Shown: one piece after another, positions 7,467-16,017 of the stretch
Layout: each line of letters starts with the position of its first letter
Numbering within the stretch: the stretch's first letter is position 1
Origin: Microbacteriaceae bacterium VKM Ac-2854
GTDB taxonomy: Bacteria > Actinomycetota > Actinomycetes > Actinomycetales > Microbacteriaceae
DNA length: 64,000 bases
Direction of reading: 5' to 3'
Assembly: GCA_013205085.1 (NCBI GenBank)
Contig: JABMLH010000006.1
Span: forward strand, 186,001-250,000
The notes under the pieces: model-generated
What the model was told of the DNA's origin: nothing
Seen by the model: only the letters and a program-made list of their open reading frames with translations
Databases searched by the model: none
Made by a program: the position numbers and the translations under genes

Positions 7467-8453
7467 TCAGCCGAGCTTCTCCCGCCCGTGCGTGGTGCGC
7501 CAGGACGCCGTCTCGGGGCCCTTCGGCACGATTCCGGTCGGGTTGATGTCCTGATGGACGACGTAGTAGTGCGTCTTGATCTGCTCGAAGTCGATGGTCT
7601 CGCCGAAGCCGGGAGTCTGGAAGAGGTCGCGGGCGTAGGCCCAGAGGGCCGGCATCTCGGTCAGCTTGTTGCGATTGCATTTGAAGTGGCCGTGATAGAC
7701 GGCGTCGAATCGGGCCAAGGTGGTGAACAACCGCACGTCGGCCTCCGTGATGGCATCGCCCATCAGGTAGCGGCGATCGGTCAGCCGCTCCTCGAGCCAG
7801 TCCATCGCCGTCCAGAGCCGGTCGTACGCGTCGTTGTACGCCTCCTGCGAACCCGCGAAACCGCAGCGGTACACGCCGTTGTTCACCTCGGTGAAGACGC
7901 GCTTCATCACGATCTCCATCTCGTCGCGGACGTCGTCCGGCCAGAGATCGGGAGCGTCCGGACGGTGGTGATCGCGCCACTCGAAGAAGAAGTCGTGCGT
8001 GATCGCGGGGAAGTCGTTCGTCACGACGGCCTTCGTCGGCACATCAACGATCGCCGGAACCGTGATGCCACGCGGGTACTCCGGATCGCGGGCGAAGAAC
8101 GCCTGCTGCAGCCGCTCGTAGCCGAGGACGGGATCGACGCCGCCCGGGTCGAGGTCGAAGGTCCAGCTGCGTCGATCGTGGGTCGGACCGGCCAGCCCCA
8201 TCGAGATCACGCCCTCCAGACCGAGCAGGCCGCGCACGATGATCGCCCGGTTCGCCCACGGGCAGGCGCGCGCGGCGATCAAGCGGTAACGGCCGGGCTG
8301 CACCGGCCACGTCGGCACATCGAACTCCGCGACGCGCGGGTCGGCGGAGCGCCCGGGGACCGCGGTGATGCGGTCGGGGATGTACTGCATGTCCCGCTCG
8401 AAGGGCTTGCCCTTGTCGGTGTACGTGGTTGCCTCGTCGCTCACCCTCCCCAC
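7467..8453 (-). CDS. glutathionyl-hydroquinone reductase-type GST (Xi class)
   Basis: 328 residues. The catalytic cysteine motif ACPWANRA (CPW-x-x-R) followed by GLLGLEGVISMGLAGP, and the C-terminal LTxxDVRLFTTLxRFDxVYHxHFKCN block (about residues 238-262), are diagnostic for the Xi class that reductively removes thiols from quinone conjugates. Actinobacteria often lack glutathione, so mycothiol conjugates could be the substrate (inference). Start is a GTG at 8453; another GTG lies three codons in. Confidence 0.88.
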   Translation of the reverse strand: MGRVSDEATTYTDKGKPFERDMQYIPDRITAVPGRSADPRVAEFDVPTWPVQPGRYRLIAARACPWANRAIIVRGLLGLEGVISMGLAGPTHDRRSWTFDLDPGGVDPVLGYERLQQAFFARDPEYPRGITVPAIVDVPTKAVVTNDFPAITHDFFFEWRDHHRPDAPDLWPDDVRDEMEIVMKRVFTEVNNGVYRCGFAGSQEAYNDAYDRLWTAMDWLEERLTDRRYLMGDAITEADVRLFTTLARFDAVYHGHFKCNRNKLTEMPALWAYARDLFQTPGFGETIDFEQIKTHYYVVHQDINPTGIVPKGPETASWRTTHGREKLG

Positions 8454-8560
8454 GTTACGGGTCTGCGGGCCGCGCCGCTGGAGGGGAAGCCGAGTCTGGC
8501 AATCGCATCGGCATCGCTTGGCAACCCCTATCCGCCTCGACGTGGAGGGCGTTGTCTCAG

Positions 8561-8610
8561 CACACGCGAAGACTCAACACACACGAAGACTCAACACACG
8601 AAGAACTGAG
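8561..8610. repeat. 17-bp x3 tandem array upstream of the Mn-catalase
   Basis: Units related to CACACACGAAGACTCAA at 8561-8577 and 8578-8594, then a partial unit to 8610. It lies 16 bp before the catalase start, in the leader region of the divergent intergenic space 8454-8625. Confidence 0.8.
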
Positions 8611-8625
8611 ACCGACGGAGGCTCC

Positions 8626-9598
8626 ATGTACTTCCACGTGCAACGACTCATCAACGACATCGAGCAGGACGAGCCGGATCCCGCGGCGGCCAACGCGTTG
8701 CAGGAGGGCCTCGGCGGACAGTTCGGCGAGATGCGCACCATGATGCAATACCTCTTCCAGGCGATGACCCCTCCTCTTGTGTGAATGCGGCCGCGGGGCA
8801 GCGGCGAAGCCGTACCGCGACCTGATCCAGGGCATCGGCACCGAGGAGATCAGCCACGTCGAGTTGATCGGCACCACGATCTCCCGCCTGCTCGACGGAT
8901 CGCCGCAGTACCAGGGCAAGAAGACCGACCCGATCGATCAGCCCGGCGCCGGCGGCGCGACTCCGCTGAAGATCGCACTCGACACGAGCAACATCCACCA
9001 CTACCTCGTCGGCGCGCAGGGTGCTCTGCCGGTCGACGCGGCGGGCAATGCCTGGTCGGGGAGCTACGTCTACAACTCGGGCAACCTGGTTCTCGATCTG
9101 CTGTACAACCTGATGCTCGAATCCACCGGTCGGCTGCAGAAGTCGCGCATCTACGAGATGACGGACAACAAGACGGCCCGCTCGACCATCGCCTACCTGA
9201 TCGTGCGCGACCAGGCGCACGAGAACGCCTACGCGAAGGCGCTGGAGACCCTCGGCATCGACTGGAAGAAGACCCTGCCGATCCCCAAGACCAACGCCGA
9301 GAAGTTCCCCGAGGTCAAGAAGCTCGTTGATCTCGGCCTGCAGTCGAAGCAGTACACCTTCGACCTCGAGGGGGCGTCGGAGGCCGGCAAGATCTTCCAG
9401 GGTGCGTCGCCGTCGAACGACGGCACCACGCTGATCTCGGACGAGCAGGCGCCCAAGGGTGTGCCGTCGGTGATCGCGCCGGAGCGCTTCGAGGAGTACG
9501 CGCCCGGGCTGGACGCCGATCTGCTGAAGCTGATCCAGAACACCGCCGAGATGGAACTCGCCGACATCAACGCCTTCTACGGACCGGTGAAGCCGTGA
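8626..9598 (+). pseudogene. manganese catalase, frame-disrupted near codon 48
   Basis: The first 47 codons read as a normal Mn-catalase (MYFHVQRLINDIEQDEPDPA to MMQYLFQAM), then the frame stops at TGA 8782. The remainder, from RGAAAKPYRDLIQGIGTEE on, continues in the +1 frame to 9598 and holds the second metal-ligand set (EEISHVE, DQAHENAYAKALE). The family normally has about two residues between FQxM and RG; here 25 bases separate them, an excess of 19 that destroys the frame and includes an 8-base GCGGCCGC. As written no full-length enzyme can be made. Confidence 0.8.
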
Positions 9599-9735
9599 CC
9601 GGCACGACGCCGGCCGGGCCGGGCGAGCCGCAGTCCGTCGAGCCGAGCGACCCGAAGACCGTCGACCCCGAGGCCGTCGACCCCGAGACCGGCACCGAGC
9701 CCGACGGCTCGCCCGTCGAGAACCCCTCGGGCTGA
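9595..9735 (+). CDS. small acidic Pro/Asp-rich protein overlapping the catalase end
   Basis: A 46-residue frame starting at GTG 9595, overlapping the catalase TGA as GTGA, which suggests translational coupling. The sequence is low complexity with two copies of a VDPE-type motif (KTVDPEAVDPETGTEPDG). Many Mn-catalases carry a disordered C-terminal tail, so this could be a detached tail rather than a separate protein. No domain recognised. Confidence 0.4.
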   Translation: MTGTTPAGPGEPQSVEPSDPKTVDPEAVDPETGTEPDGSPVENPSG

Positions 9736-9790
9736 CGCGTCGCGTCCGACGTCTACCCCGACACTCCGCCCGCCCTTCGAAAGGAACCCG

Positions 9791-9952
9791 ATGACCGCCG
9801 ACACGAACGACACGAACAGCTCGACCAGCTCGACCAGCCCCGACGACGCCGAGAAGCAGCGGACGCAGAACCTGCCGACGGGAGCCGGGGAGGGCGCGGA
9901 TGCGCAGGCGGACACCGCCTCGGGCGGCGCGCCCGAGGATCCCGAGTCCTGA
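9791..9952 (+). CDS. small hydrophilic protein, function unknown
   Basis: 53 residues from ATG 9791 behind AAAGGA. Composition is Thr/Asp/Ser/Gly/Ala rich and probably disordered, with no hydrophobic segment. It follows the catalase locus and ends just before a strong inverted repeat, so it may be the last gene of that transcript. Confidence 0.5.
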   Translation: MTADTNDTNSSTSSTSPDDAEKQRTQNLPTGAGEGADAQADTASGGAPEDPES

Positions 9953-9957
9953 GCCCC

Positions 9958-10017
9958 GTCAGGCTAGCCCCGATCCCGCGAGCCCCAACCCCGCGAGCCC
10001 CGGTGGGCTAGCCTGAC
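9958..10017. terminator. 13-bp inverted repeat, probable terminator
   Basis: GTCAGGCTAGCCC (9958-9970) is the exact reverse complement of GGGCTAGCCTGAC (10005-10017). The 34-base loop repeats CCCGCGAGCCCC. It begins five bases after a stop codon. Confidence 0.65.
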
Positions 10018-10056
10018 GACGTTCGTCTTCCGCCACGACCGGAGAGTTGGCCGATT

Positions 10057-10383
10057 TTGGGTTCCATGATCTACGGAATGGCCCCGGCCATCGACATCGA
10101 TGACCGGGCGCTGCGCCATGTGCAGGCCGTTATCATCGCGAAGCTGCGGCGGAACGAGTCCTTCAGCTTCAGCTGGGACGGCGAGCCGGATGTGGACGGC
10201 GACGAGTCGACGGCGCGGCGCGCGCAGCACGGCAGCGTGTGGCTGTCGAAGAGTTCGATGCTCTACTTCAGCTACGACTCCCCGCGCACGGACGCGCTCA
10301 ACCCGGCCTGGTTGGACGTGCTGACCCGGTCGGCCGGCACTCCCGGCGGCCTGCGCGTGCTGCCGGAACCGGCCGGGTCTTAG
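10057..10383 (+). CDS. DUF7882-like small conserved protein, copy 1
   Basis: 108 residues. Alignment with the neighbouring minus-strand gene (10693-10397) shows the same order of blocks: MGxxIY, IDDRALRHVQAVIIAKLRR against VEDRVLAHLELVITTKLRR, ESFxFxW, then a NPAWLDVL/NRAWIEAL helix and a terminal LPEP. The alignment supports TTG 10057 as start because it restores the MGxxIY opening. I remember such ~100-residue proteins as common in Microbacteriaceae, often misnamed ATP-dependent DNA ligase; function is not established. Confidence 0.7.
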   Translation: MGSMIYGMAPAIDIDDRALRHVQAVIIAKLRRNESFSFSWDGEPDVDGDESTARRAQHGSVWLSKSSMLYFSYDSPRTDALNPAWLDVLTRSAGTPGGLRVLPEPAGS

Positions 10384-10396
10384 GCACGCGCCGCCG

Positions 10397-10693
10397 CTAC
10401 TGCGGTTCGGGCAGGATGACCAGGCCGGCGGTCGTATCGGCCGACGCCATCAGCGCCTCGATCCAGGCGCGATTGATGGCCGGCGGCCGGTTGCCGTAGA
10501 AGCGGTAGACGAGCGGGATCGCCGGGTGCAGCCACACCTTGCGGCGGCCGCTTCCCATCGAGACGTCCTCCTGCCAGGTGAAGGCGAACGACTCGTCGCG
10601 ACGCAGCTTCGTGGTGATCACCAGTTCGAGGTGGGCGAGGACGCGATCCTCCACATCGAGTTTGGTGTCATCCCGGTAGATGAAGAGCCCCAC
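10397..10693 (-). CDS. DUF7882-like small conserved protein, copy 2
   Basis: 98 residues from a GTG at 10693, convergent with its paralogue and only 13 bp from it. Blocks: MGLFIYRDDTKLDVEDRVLA, RRDESFAFTW, WLHPAIPLVYRFYGN, NRAWIEALMASAD and LVILPEPQ. The inserted hydrophilic segment in copy 1 (DVDGDESTARRAQ) is replaced here by DVSMGSGRRK. The face-to-face arrangement suggests an inverted duplication of one ancestor that has since diverged strongly. Confidence 0.75.
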   Translation of the reverse strand: MGLFIYRDDTKLDVEDRVLAHLELVITTKLRRDESFAFTWQEDVSMGSGRRKVWLHPAIPLVYRFYGNRPPAINRAWIEALMASADTTAGLVILPEPQ

Positions 10694-10775
10694 GCGACAC
10701 AGCCTTCCGTCGTTGCTCGGGTGTCCACCCTACGAGGACGGTTCAGTGTAAGCGTCACGGAGTCGGACGAACGCC

Positions 10776-10806
10776 CACGGATGCACACGGATGCACACGG
10801 ATACAC
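10776..10806. repeat. 10-bp x3 tandem array
   Basis: CACGGATGCA is repeated three times, the last copy with one change, in the 200-bp non-coding gap between the DUF7882-like pair and the next gene. Confidence 0.8.
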
Positions 10807-10895
10807 CCCTGATGCCCATGGATGCCTCCCCTAGCGGTCGGCGCTGAAATCTGCCATCCCCATTCGCGGATCGACCCATCCCGCAGACTGAGGCC

Positions 10896-11222
10896 ATGAG
10901 ACGTCTGCATTTCGCCGGAGACAGCATCCTCGTCGGGGATGAGGTGGCCCGCGCCATCGAGGAGTACGCGATGCAGCTCGCTCGGCGGCAAGGGGCGGAC
11001 CTGCTCATCCTCCCGGCGACGAGTCGACGCGAACGCATCGACGTGCTGCTGGGCCCCGCGAGCCAGCTCTTCAGCGAGGCCGCCGACGGTCCCGCCGCCG
11101 ACGACGGCGACGACGCCGTCCTGGCGGACATCCGTTCGCGTCAGCACGGCGGTGCGAGCCACGGCCAACCCGTATTCGAGGATGACCCGCAGACGCTGCC
11201 GATCACGGACTTCGACCTCTAG
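10896..11222 (+). CDS. hypothetical protein, 108 aa
   Basis: Starts MRRLHFAGDSILVGDEVARA and has a predicted alpha/beta N-terminal half (IEEYAMQLARRQGADLLILP) followed by an acidic, probably disordered C-terminus ending TLPITDFDL. Codon third positions are GC-rich as expected for a real gene here. I recognise no family. It is monocistronic by position. Confidence 0.6.
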   Translation: MRRLHFAGDSILVGDEVARAIEEYAMQLARRQGADLLILPATSRRERIDVLLGPASQLFSEAADGPAADDGDDAVLADIRSRQHGGASHGQPVFEDDPQTLPITDFDL

Positions 11223-11294
11223 AACCGGGCGACGCCGAGATTCTGTGACCGCTCGACGCGCTGGTGCGGCGTTGACCGGTCTGAGGGCGTGCGT

Positions 11295-11354
11295 TGCTCG
11301 ATCAGGGGTTCCGGTGCTCGATCAGGGCGAGCGCTGCTCGATCAGGGCGAGCTG
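11295..11354. repeat. 20-bp x3 tandem array across a stop codon
   Basis: Three units related to TGCTCGATCAGGGCGAGCGC (11295-11314, 11315-11334, 11335-11354). On the minus strand the inner two units encode the last residues of the VOC gene, LALIEQRSP, and the stop (TCA 11322-11324 on the plus strand). Confidence 0.85.
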
Positions 11355-11765
11355 CGTGCCGTCCGGGTCGATCAGGTAGCCGGCGCGGAGCCCGAAATCC
11401 TGCAGGCGAACGGGATGCAGGCGCGGCATCCCGACCGTCGCCCGTGGCACCCCCGAGCGATCGATCGCGTCGAACAGCTCGTCCACGTCGGCCACGCGGA
11501 TGCTGCACATGAAGCTGCTCGTGAACGGATCGAGATCCTCAGCCGGGAAGAACTCCAGCTGCACGCTCGCTCGGGCGAGGATCAGCCAGCCCTCGTCGCG
11601 GAAGATCCGCTCGAACCCGAAGCCGCCGTAGAACCGCTCGGTCCTGTCGAAGTCGCGGGAGGGCAGGTTCGGCACGGCCAGGTCGGGGATCGCCGGGTTC
11701 GGGAGCGCCGGGTTCGCATTCTCCGGGCGCGCATCCGCCGGGTCGGGTGAGGATGACGTGGCCAT
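11322..11765 (-). CDS. bleomycin-resistance-type VOC protein
   Basis: 147 residues of the glyoxalase/bleomycin resistance fold. The family opening AVPNLPSRDFDRTERFYGGF is followed by LEFFPAEDLDPF and a C-terminal YLIDPDGTQLALIEQ with the conserved DPDG-x-x-(I/L). Such small dimeric proteins sequester glycopeptide drugs or have lost that role. The N-terminus carries a Pro/Asn-rich stretch (ENANPALPNPAIPDL). Start ATG 11765 chosen; an in-frame ATG five codons upstream is possible. Confidence 0.78.
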   Translation of the reverse strand: MATSSSPDPADARPENANPALPNPAIPDLAVPNLPSRDFDRTERFYGGFGFERIFRDEGWLILARASVQLEFFPAEDLDPFTSSFMCSIRVADVDELFDAIDRSGVPRATVGMPRLHPVRLQDFGLRAGYLIDPDGTQLALIEQRSP

Positions 11766-11857
11766 GACCAACCATGGCACGGAGCGGGTACTCTAAATGC
11801 GAGGTCGACGGGGCCCGCGAATTTTGGCCGCCCGTGAGAAGAAACCCGTTTGACCCG

Positions 11858-12235
11858 ATGAGAATCCGCCACTTCCTGCATCCCGAGGCGATGCTCCTGC
11901 ACGACGTCATCGCGACCGAGTACTGGCCGCGCTCCGCCGTTCCCCGTCGTCTCGGTCGGCTCGGTCGTCGGCTTCGGGAGTGGGAGGACGGCGCGAAGTT
12001 CGCCACCTTCCTGTTCCAGGTCGCCCGCGACTCCGGCGTCATCGCGCCCGAGCGCGCCGACTTCGCCGGCTGGCCGCCGCACTCGGTACTCCTCGCCTCC
12101 GACGACGAGGCACTGCGCCGCCTCGCCTGGCGCGAGATCGACCGCGCGGAGCGCGCGGCCTCCGGCGACGCGGCGTTCGGCGCCGACGCGAGCCGCCGCG
12201 AGCGCTACCCGTACCGGCGGGTGCTCGGCGCCTGA
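11858..12235 (+). CDS. hypothetical protein, 125 aa
   Basis: Begins MRIRHFLHPEAMLLHDVIAT and continues with an Arg-rich, largely helical protein with no membrane segment or recognisable motif; WREIDRAERAA near residue 91 is its longest amphipathic stretch. Start ATG 11858 has GAGAAGAA upstream, rather far away. It is read divergently from the VOC gene. Codon usage fits a real gene; function unknown. Confidence 0.55.
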   Translation: MRIRHFLHPEAMLLHDVIATEYWPRSAVPRRLGRLGRRLREWEDGAKFATFLFQVARDSGVIAPERADFAGWPPHSVLLASDDEALRRLAWREIDRAERAASGDAAFGADASRRERYPYRRVLGA

Positions 12236-12356
12236 TCGGCCGAGGGCGGCTGGGCCGCGCGGGCCGAGGGTCAGGCGACGGGCGAGGGGATCCGGGCGAC
12301 GGATCCGCTCGCGCTGCTGCTGGATTCTCGCGATGGTGAGGCGTAGCGTGCCGGGT

Positions 12357-12392
12357 ATGAAGATCGTCGATCGTTCTCAGCCCGCGCGCTGA
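12357..12392 (+). CDS. possible 11-aa leader peptide before the ABC-F gene
   Basis: ATG 12357 opens an 11-codon frame, [11 protein letters not shown]-stop, that ends 68 bases before the ABC-F start. Antibiotic-responsive ABC-F genes are commonly preceded by short leader frames where drug-stalled ribosomes relieve attenuation. No strong Shine-Dalgarno precedes it, and I could not find a clear competing hairpin pair, so this is only a candidate. Confidence 0.3.
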   Translation: MKIVDRSQPAR

Positions 12393-12460
12393 CGTCGTCG
12401 AGCCCGAGGCTCCGAGGTCGGTGCACATCTGACACCGCTATCGGACGCATCGGAGACCTC

Positions 12461-14056
12461 ATGTCACGCGCTTCATCGATCACGCTCAGCGACGTCGGCC
12501 TCACCTGGCCGGACGGATCCGTCGCCCTCTCGGGCATCAGCGGCACCTTCGCCGCCGGACGCACCGGGCTGGTCGGCAGCAACGGATCCGGCAAGTCGAC
12601 TCTGCTCAGGCTGATCGCCGGTGACCTCGCGCCCAGCACCGGCAGCATCACCGTCGACGGCGACGTCGGCACCCTCGCGCAGGATCTGCCGCTCGCGGAA
12701 GACACCCGGATCGCCGAGCTCCTCGGCGTCGATCACACGCTGCGGGCTCTGCGCGCCATCGAGAGCGGTCAAATCGACGACGCGCACTTCGACGCCGTGG
12801 GCGACGACTGGGATGTGCACACGCGCGCCGACGAGGCACTGCGCGACATCGGTCTCGGCGCGGCCGACCTCGACCGCCGCGTCGGCGAGCTCTCCGGAGG
12901 CGAGAGCATCCTCGTCGCTCTCGCCGGGCTGCGGATGCGGTCCTCGGCGATCACCCTGTTGGACGAGCCGACCAACAACCTCGACCGACGCGCCCGCGCC
13001 CTGCTCGCGACGCAGCTGCGCTCGTGGCCGGGAACCCTGGTCGTGGTCAGCCACGACACCGAGTTGCTGGAGCTCGTGGACGAGATCGCCGAGTTGCACG
13101 GCGGCCGACTCAGCACCTTCGGCGGCGCGTACAGCGCCTGGCGGCAGTACCTCGCCCAGGAGCAGGCCGCCGCGGCGCAGGCCGTGCGCAGCGCCGAGCA
13201 GACGGTCAAACTCGAGAAGCGGCAGCGGGTCGAGGCCGAGACCAAGCTCGCCCGCCGTGCCCGCTACGCGAAGACCGATTTCGAGAACAAGCGCAAACCC
13301 AAGATCGTGATGAAGCAGCGCGCCACGGAGGCGCAGGTCTCGGCCGGCAGGCTGCGCACCGAGTTCGACGCAAAGGTCGAGACGGCGCGGTCCGCGTTGG
13401 ATCGGGCCGAGTCGCGGCTGCGCGACGACGTGCGCATCCGGATCGAGCTGCCGGACCCGGGCGTTGCACACGGCCGCCGCATCGCCGAGCTGCGCGGCGC
13501 GTCCGGGCCGATCATCGTTCAGGGGCCGGAGCGCGTCGCGATCACCGGAGCGAACGGGGCGGGCAAAACGACCCTGCTCGAGTCGCTGATCCACGGCGCG
13601 CCCACCGCAGCCGGCACGCTGCTCACCGATCGCGTCGGCTACCTGCCCCAGCGCCTCGACCAGCTCGACGACGACGCGAGTGTGCTGGAGAATGTGCGCT
13701 CCGCGGCGCCGGAGGTGCCGCCCGGCACCATCCGGGCACGGCTCGCCCGCTTCCTGCTGCGCGGCGAGACGGTGCACCGCGCCGTGCGGACCCTCTCGGG
13801 CGGCGAACGGTTCCGCGTCGCGCTCGCGCGGCTGGTGCTGGCGGATCCGATCCCGCAGCTGCTCATCCTGGACGAACCGACGAACAACCTCGACCTCGAC
13901 GGCGTCGACCAGTTGGTGGATGCGCTCCTGGCCTTCGCGGGAGCGGTGATCGTCGTCAGCCACGACAACGCGTTCCTGGCGCGGATCGGGATCCGGACGC
14001 GGCTGGAGTTGCACGGGGGCGAGCTGCGCAAGGTCGAGCTGCGCGGTTCGGCCTAG
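12461..14056 (+). CDS. ABC-F family ATPase
   Basis: 531 residues with two ABC domains in one chain and no membrane segments. Walker A motifs: GSNGSGKST near residue 41 and GANGAGKTT near residue 364. Signatures LSGGES and LSGGERF, each followed by [10 protein letters not shown] or [11 protein letters not shown]. The interdomain linker (about residues 225-320) is charged and helical, as needed to reach the ribosomal P/A site. ABC-F proteins act on ribosomes either as housekeeping factors or as drug-protection proteins; the length and linker fit the resistance-type actinobacterial group but do not prove it. Shine-Dalgarno GGAGA. Confidence 0.88.
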   Translation: MSRASSITLSDVGLTWPDGSVALSGISGTFAAGRTGLVGSNGSGKSTLLRLIAGDLAPSTGSITVDGDVGTLAQDLPLAEDTRIAELLGVDHTLRALRAIESGQIDDAHFDAVGDDWDVHTRADEALRDIGLGAADLDRRVGELSGGESILVALAGLRMRSSAITLLDEPTNNLDRRARALLATQLRSWPGTLVVVSHDTELLELVDEIAELHGGRLSTFGGAYSAWRQYLAQEQAAAAQAVRSAEQTVKLEKRQRVEAETKLARRARYAKTDFENKRKPKIVMKQRATEAQVSAGRLRTEFDAKVETARSALDRAESRLRDDVRIRIELPDPGVAHGRRIAELRGASGPIIVQGPERVAITGANGAGKTTLLESLIHGAPTAAGTLLTDRVGYLPQRLDQLDDDASVLENVRSAAPEVPPGTIRARLARFLLRGETVHRAVRTLSGGERFRVALARLVLADPIPQLLILDEPTNNLDLDGVDQLVDALLAFAGAVIVVSHDNAFLARIGIRTRLELHGGELRKVELRGSA

Positions 14057-14086
14057 CTCCGGCAATCGCAGCATCGGCCGGTCCGG

Positions 14087-15238
14087 TCAGCTCAGTTCCG
14101 CGATCCGCATCGCGAGGGAGCGTCGCGCCTGGGGTATCGCGAGGAGCAGACGCAGGCCTCCGTTTCGGAGGTGTCGTCTCTGCGGCCCGCGGACCGTCGC
14201 CAGCCGCGTCATCCGGTCGGTCAAGGCGATCACTCGTTCTGCGACCGGCCGACGCCGGTTCTCGAAGCCATCCAGCGCCGAAGCTCCGACGGCCCCATGG
14301 ATGACCGCGGCAAGAGTGCCGGCCAGGTCGACGGCGTCCTGGATACCGGTGTTCATCCCTTGGCCGCCGGCGGGACTGTGCACGTGGGCGGCATCGCCGA
14401 TGAGGAAGACCGGACCCGATCGATAACTGCTCGCGAGTCGGTGCGACACCCGGAATCGGGACGTCCAGGCGATGTCGAGCACGCGGGTGCCGCTCGGTGC
14501 ACGCTCGGAGAGGATCGCCTGGATGTCGGCTTGCGACGGCCGCTCCGGAGCCTCGTCGACCGTCGCGACGACGCGATGCCGACCGCCTGGCAGCGGCGCG
14601 ACGACGACGAGGCCGTTCTCGGCGAAGAACAGCTGCACTTCGTCGCGTGGGAGCGGCCACTGCATCACAACGTCCGCGAGCACGAACGACTGCTGATAGT
14701 CGCTCCCGACGAACGCGATGCCGAGCTGCTCGCGCACCCGGCTGTGCGCACCGTCCGCTCCGATCACGAATCGGGAGCGGATGATCGTGGTCGAGCCGTC
14801 GGCGCGGGTCACGGAACTCAGCACGAGCGCACCGTCGTGCTGGAGGGACTGCAGCGACGCGGATCGTTGCACCGCGACGCCGAGTTCACCCAGCCGCGCC
14901 TCGAGCAGTTGCTCGGTTCGGGACTGCGGCAGCATCAGCGTGAACGGGTAGGGCGTCGGAAGGCCGGAGAAGTCCAGCCGGGCGATGAGGGCGTCGCCGT
15001 CGCGAACGGTGAAACGGGGAACAGTGACGCCCTCGAGGAGCAGCCGCTCGGTGACGCCCAGGGCGGCGAGCACTTCCAGAGTCCGGGCGTGGATCACGGC
15101 GGCCCGCGAGGTGTTCGCACCGGTCTCGACGGCGTCGATGATCGCGACGCGGACGCCGGCATCCGCCAGGGCGCAGGCGGCCGAGAGGCCGCTCGGTCCG
15201 GCTCCGACGATCAGGACGTCGATCTCCTGTCTATTCAT
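14087..15238 (-). CDS. FAD-dependent aromatic monooxygenase (PHBH class)
   Basis: 383 residues. FAD-binding GAGPSGLSAA near residue 12, the DG motif FVIGADGAHSRVRE, and the GD motif LIGDAAHVHSPAGGQGMNTG are all intact, as in the PheA/TetX-like class A monooxygenases. The length lacks the thioredoxin-like C-terminal domain of phenol hydroxylase. Start ATG 15238 sits behind GAGGAGG; an in-frame ATG eight codons upstream lies within an operator palindrome and is less likely. It is transcribed divergently from a TetR gene, and two palindromes lie between them, so the substrate or a related compound is probably the inducer. Confidence 0.87.
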   Translation of the reverse strand: MNRQEIDVLIVGAGPSGLSAACALADAGVRVAIIDAVETGANTSRAAVIHARTLEVLAALGVTERLLLEGVTVPRFTVRDGDALIARLDFSGLPTPYPFTLMLPQSRTEQLLEARLGELGVAVQRSASLQSLQHDGALVLSSVTRADGSTTIIRSRFVIGADGAHSRVREQLGIAFVGSDYQQSFVLADVVMQWPLPRDEVQLFFAENGLVVVAPLPGGRHRVVATVDEAPERPSQADIQAILSERAPSGTRVLDIAWTSRFRVSHRLASSYRSGPVFLIGDAAHVHSPAGGQGMNTGIQDAVDLAGTLAAVIHGAVGASALDGFENRRRPVAERVIALTDRMTRLATVRGPQRRHLRNGGLRLLLAIPQARRSLAMRIAELS

Positions 15239-15253
15239 GGAAGGCCTCCTCTC

Positions 15254-15271
15254 GGTCAACATGTGTTGACC
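15254..15271. promoter_or_regulatory. TetR operator O1
   Basis: GGTCAACATGTGTTGACC is a perfect 18-bp palindrome between the divergent monooxygenase and TetR genes, 16 bases before the monooxygenase ATG. Confidence 0.75.
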
Positions 15272-15306
15272 GCTGGTCGGGAACGCTACGCCTCCAGCAC
15301 GCGCGG

Positions 15307-15322
15307 GTCAACGCCCGTTGAC
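15307..15322. promoter_or_regulatory. TetR operator O2
   Basis: GTCAACGCCCGTTGAC is a second perfect palindrome with the same GTCAAC/GTTGAC half-sites as O1. It is immediately followed by TATCCT, a possible -10, and the TetR ATG at 15335. Confidence 0.72.
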
Positions 15323-15334
15323 TATCCTGGGTCC

Positions 15335-15922
15335 ATGACGAGTCCTTCGCCACGCTCGGAGCAGGCCGAGCAGACCCGCACGCGCATCCTGACCGCGGCC
15401 AGGACCCGCTTCGCCGAGCGCGGCTTCGCGGCGACGACGGTGCGCACGGTGGCGTCGGATGCGGGGATCGATCCGGCCATGATCATTCGGTACTTCGGCA
15501 GCAAGGCGAACCTCTTCGCGGCCGCGTCGACCGTGGACCTCGCCCTCACCGACTTCGCCGACGTCGCCCTGGGGGACCTCGGCACGGCGATCGCCGGCCG
15601 GTTCCTGGACCTGTGGGAGCCGGCCGAGACCGGCGATCCGCTCCGAGTTCTGCTGACGTCCGCTCTCCGGGGATCGCCGGCGGCCGAGCGGATGCGGAGT
15701 GTGTTCGCCGAGCAGCTGCGGCCCGCCATCCGTCACGCCATCGCCGAGGACCCCGAGACCGGCGGCGCCCGGGCAGCGATGATCGCATCGCAGCTGCTCG
15801 GCTTCGCCCTCGCCCGGTACGTCATCCGGCTCGACCCGATCGTGACGATGTCGCGAGCCGACGCCGTAGCCTGGCTCGCGCCGGCCGTGCAATCGCACCT
15901 CGAGCACCCTCGCAGCCGCTGA
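15335..15922 (+). CDS. TetR-family repressor of the divergent monooxygenase
   Basis: 195 residues. N-terminal helix-turn-helix at residues 14-60 (RTRILTAARTRFAERGFAAT, then IIRYFGSKANLF, where YFGSK is the TetR signature), followed by an all-helical ligand domain matching the TetR_C AefR/PsrA-like set (RMRSVFAEQLRPAI). The two palindromes directly upstream are its likely operators, making this a self-contained switch for the monooxygenase. Confidence 0.9.
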   Translation: MTSPSPRSEQAEQTRTRILTAARTRFAERGFAATTVRTVASDAGIDPAMIIRYFGSKANLFAAASTVDLALTDFADVALGDLGTAIAGRFLDLWEPAETGDPLRVLLTSALRGSPAAERMRSVFAEQLRPAIRHAIAEDPETGGARAAMIASQLLGFALARYVIRLDPIVTMSRADAVAWLAPAVQSHLEHPRSR

Positions 15923-16017
15923 TCGAGCGGATCCTCGGCGTCGCTCGGCGCGACCCCCGGCCTGGCGATCCGCCGGTGACGTCGACCTCGTATGACGCCG
16001 CACCGCGAGCACGCCGC

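Noticed and set aside
8454-8625. Repeat array as a peroxide-responsive operator for the catalase
   Set aside because: The 17-bp units are direct repeats without dyad symmetry and resemble the other locus-specific slippage arrays in this window.
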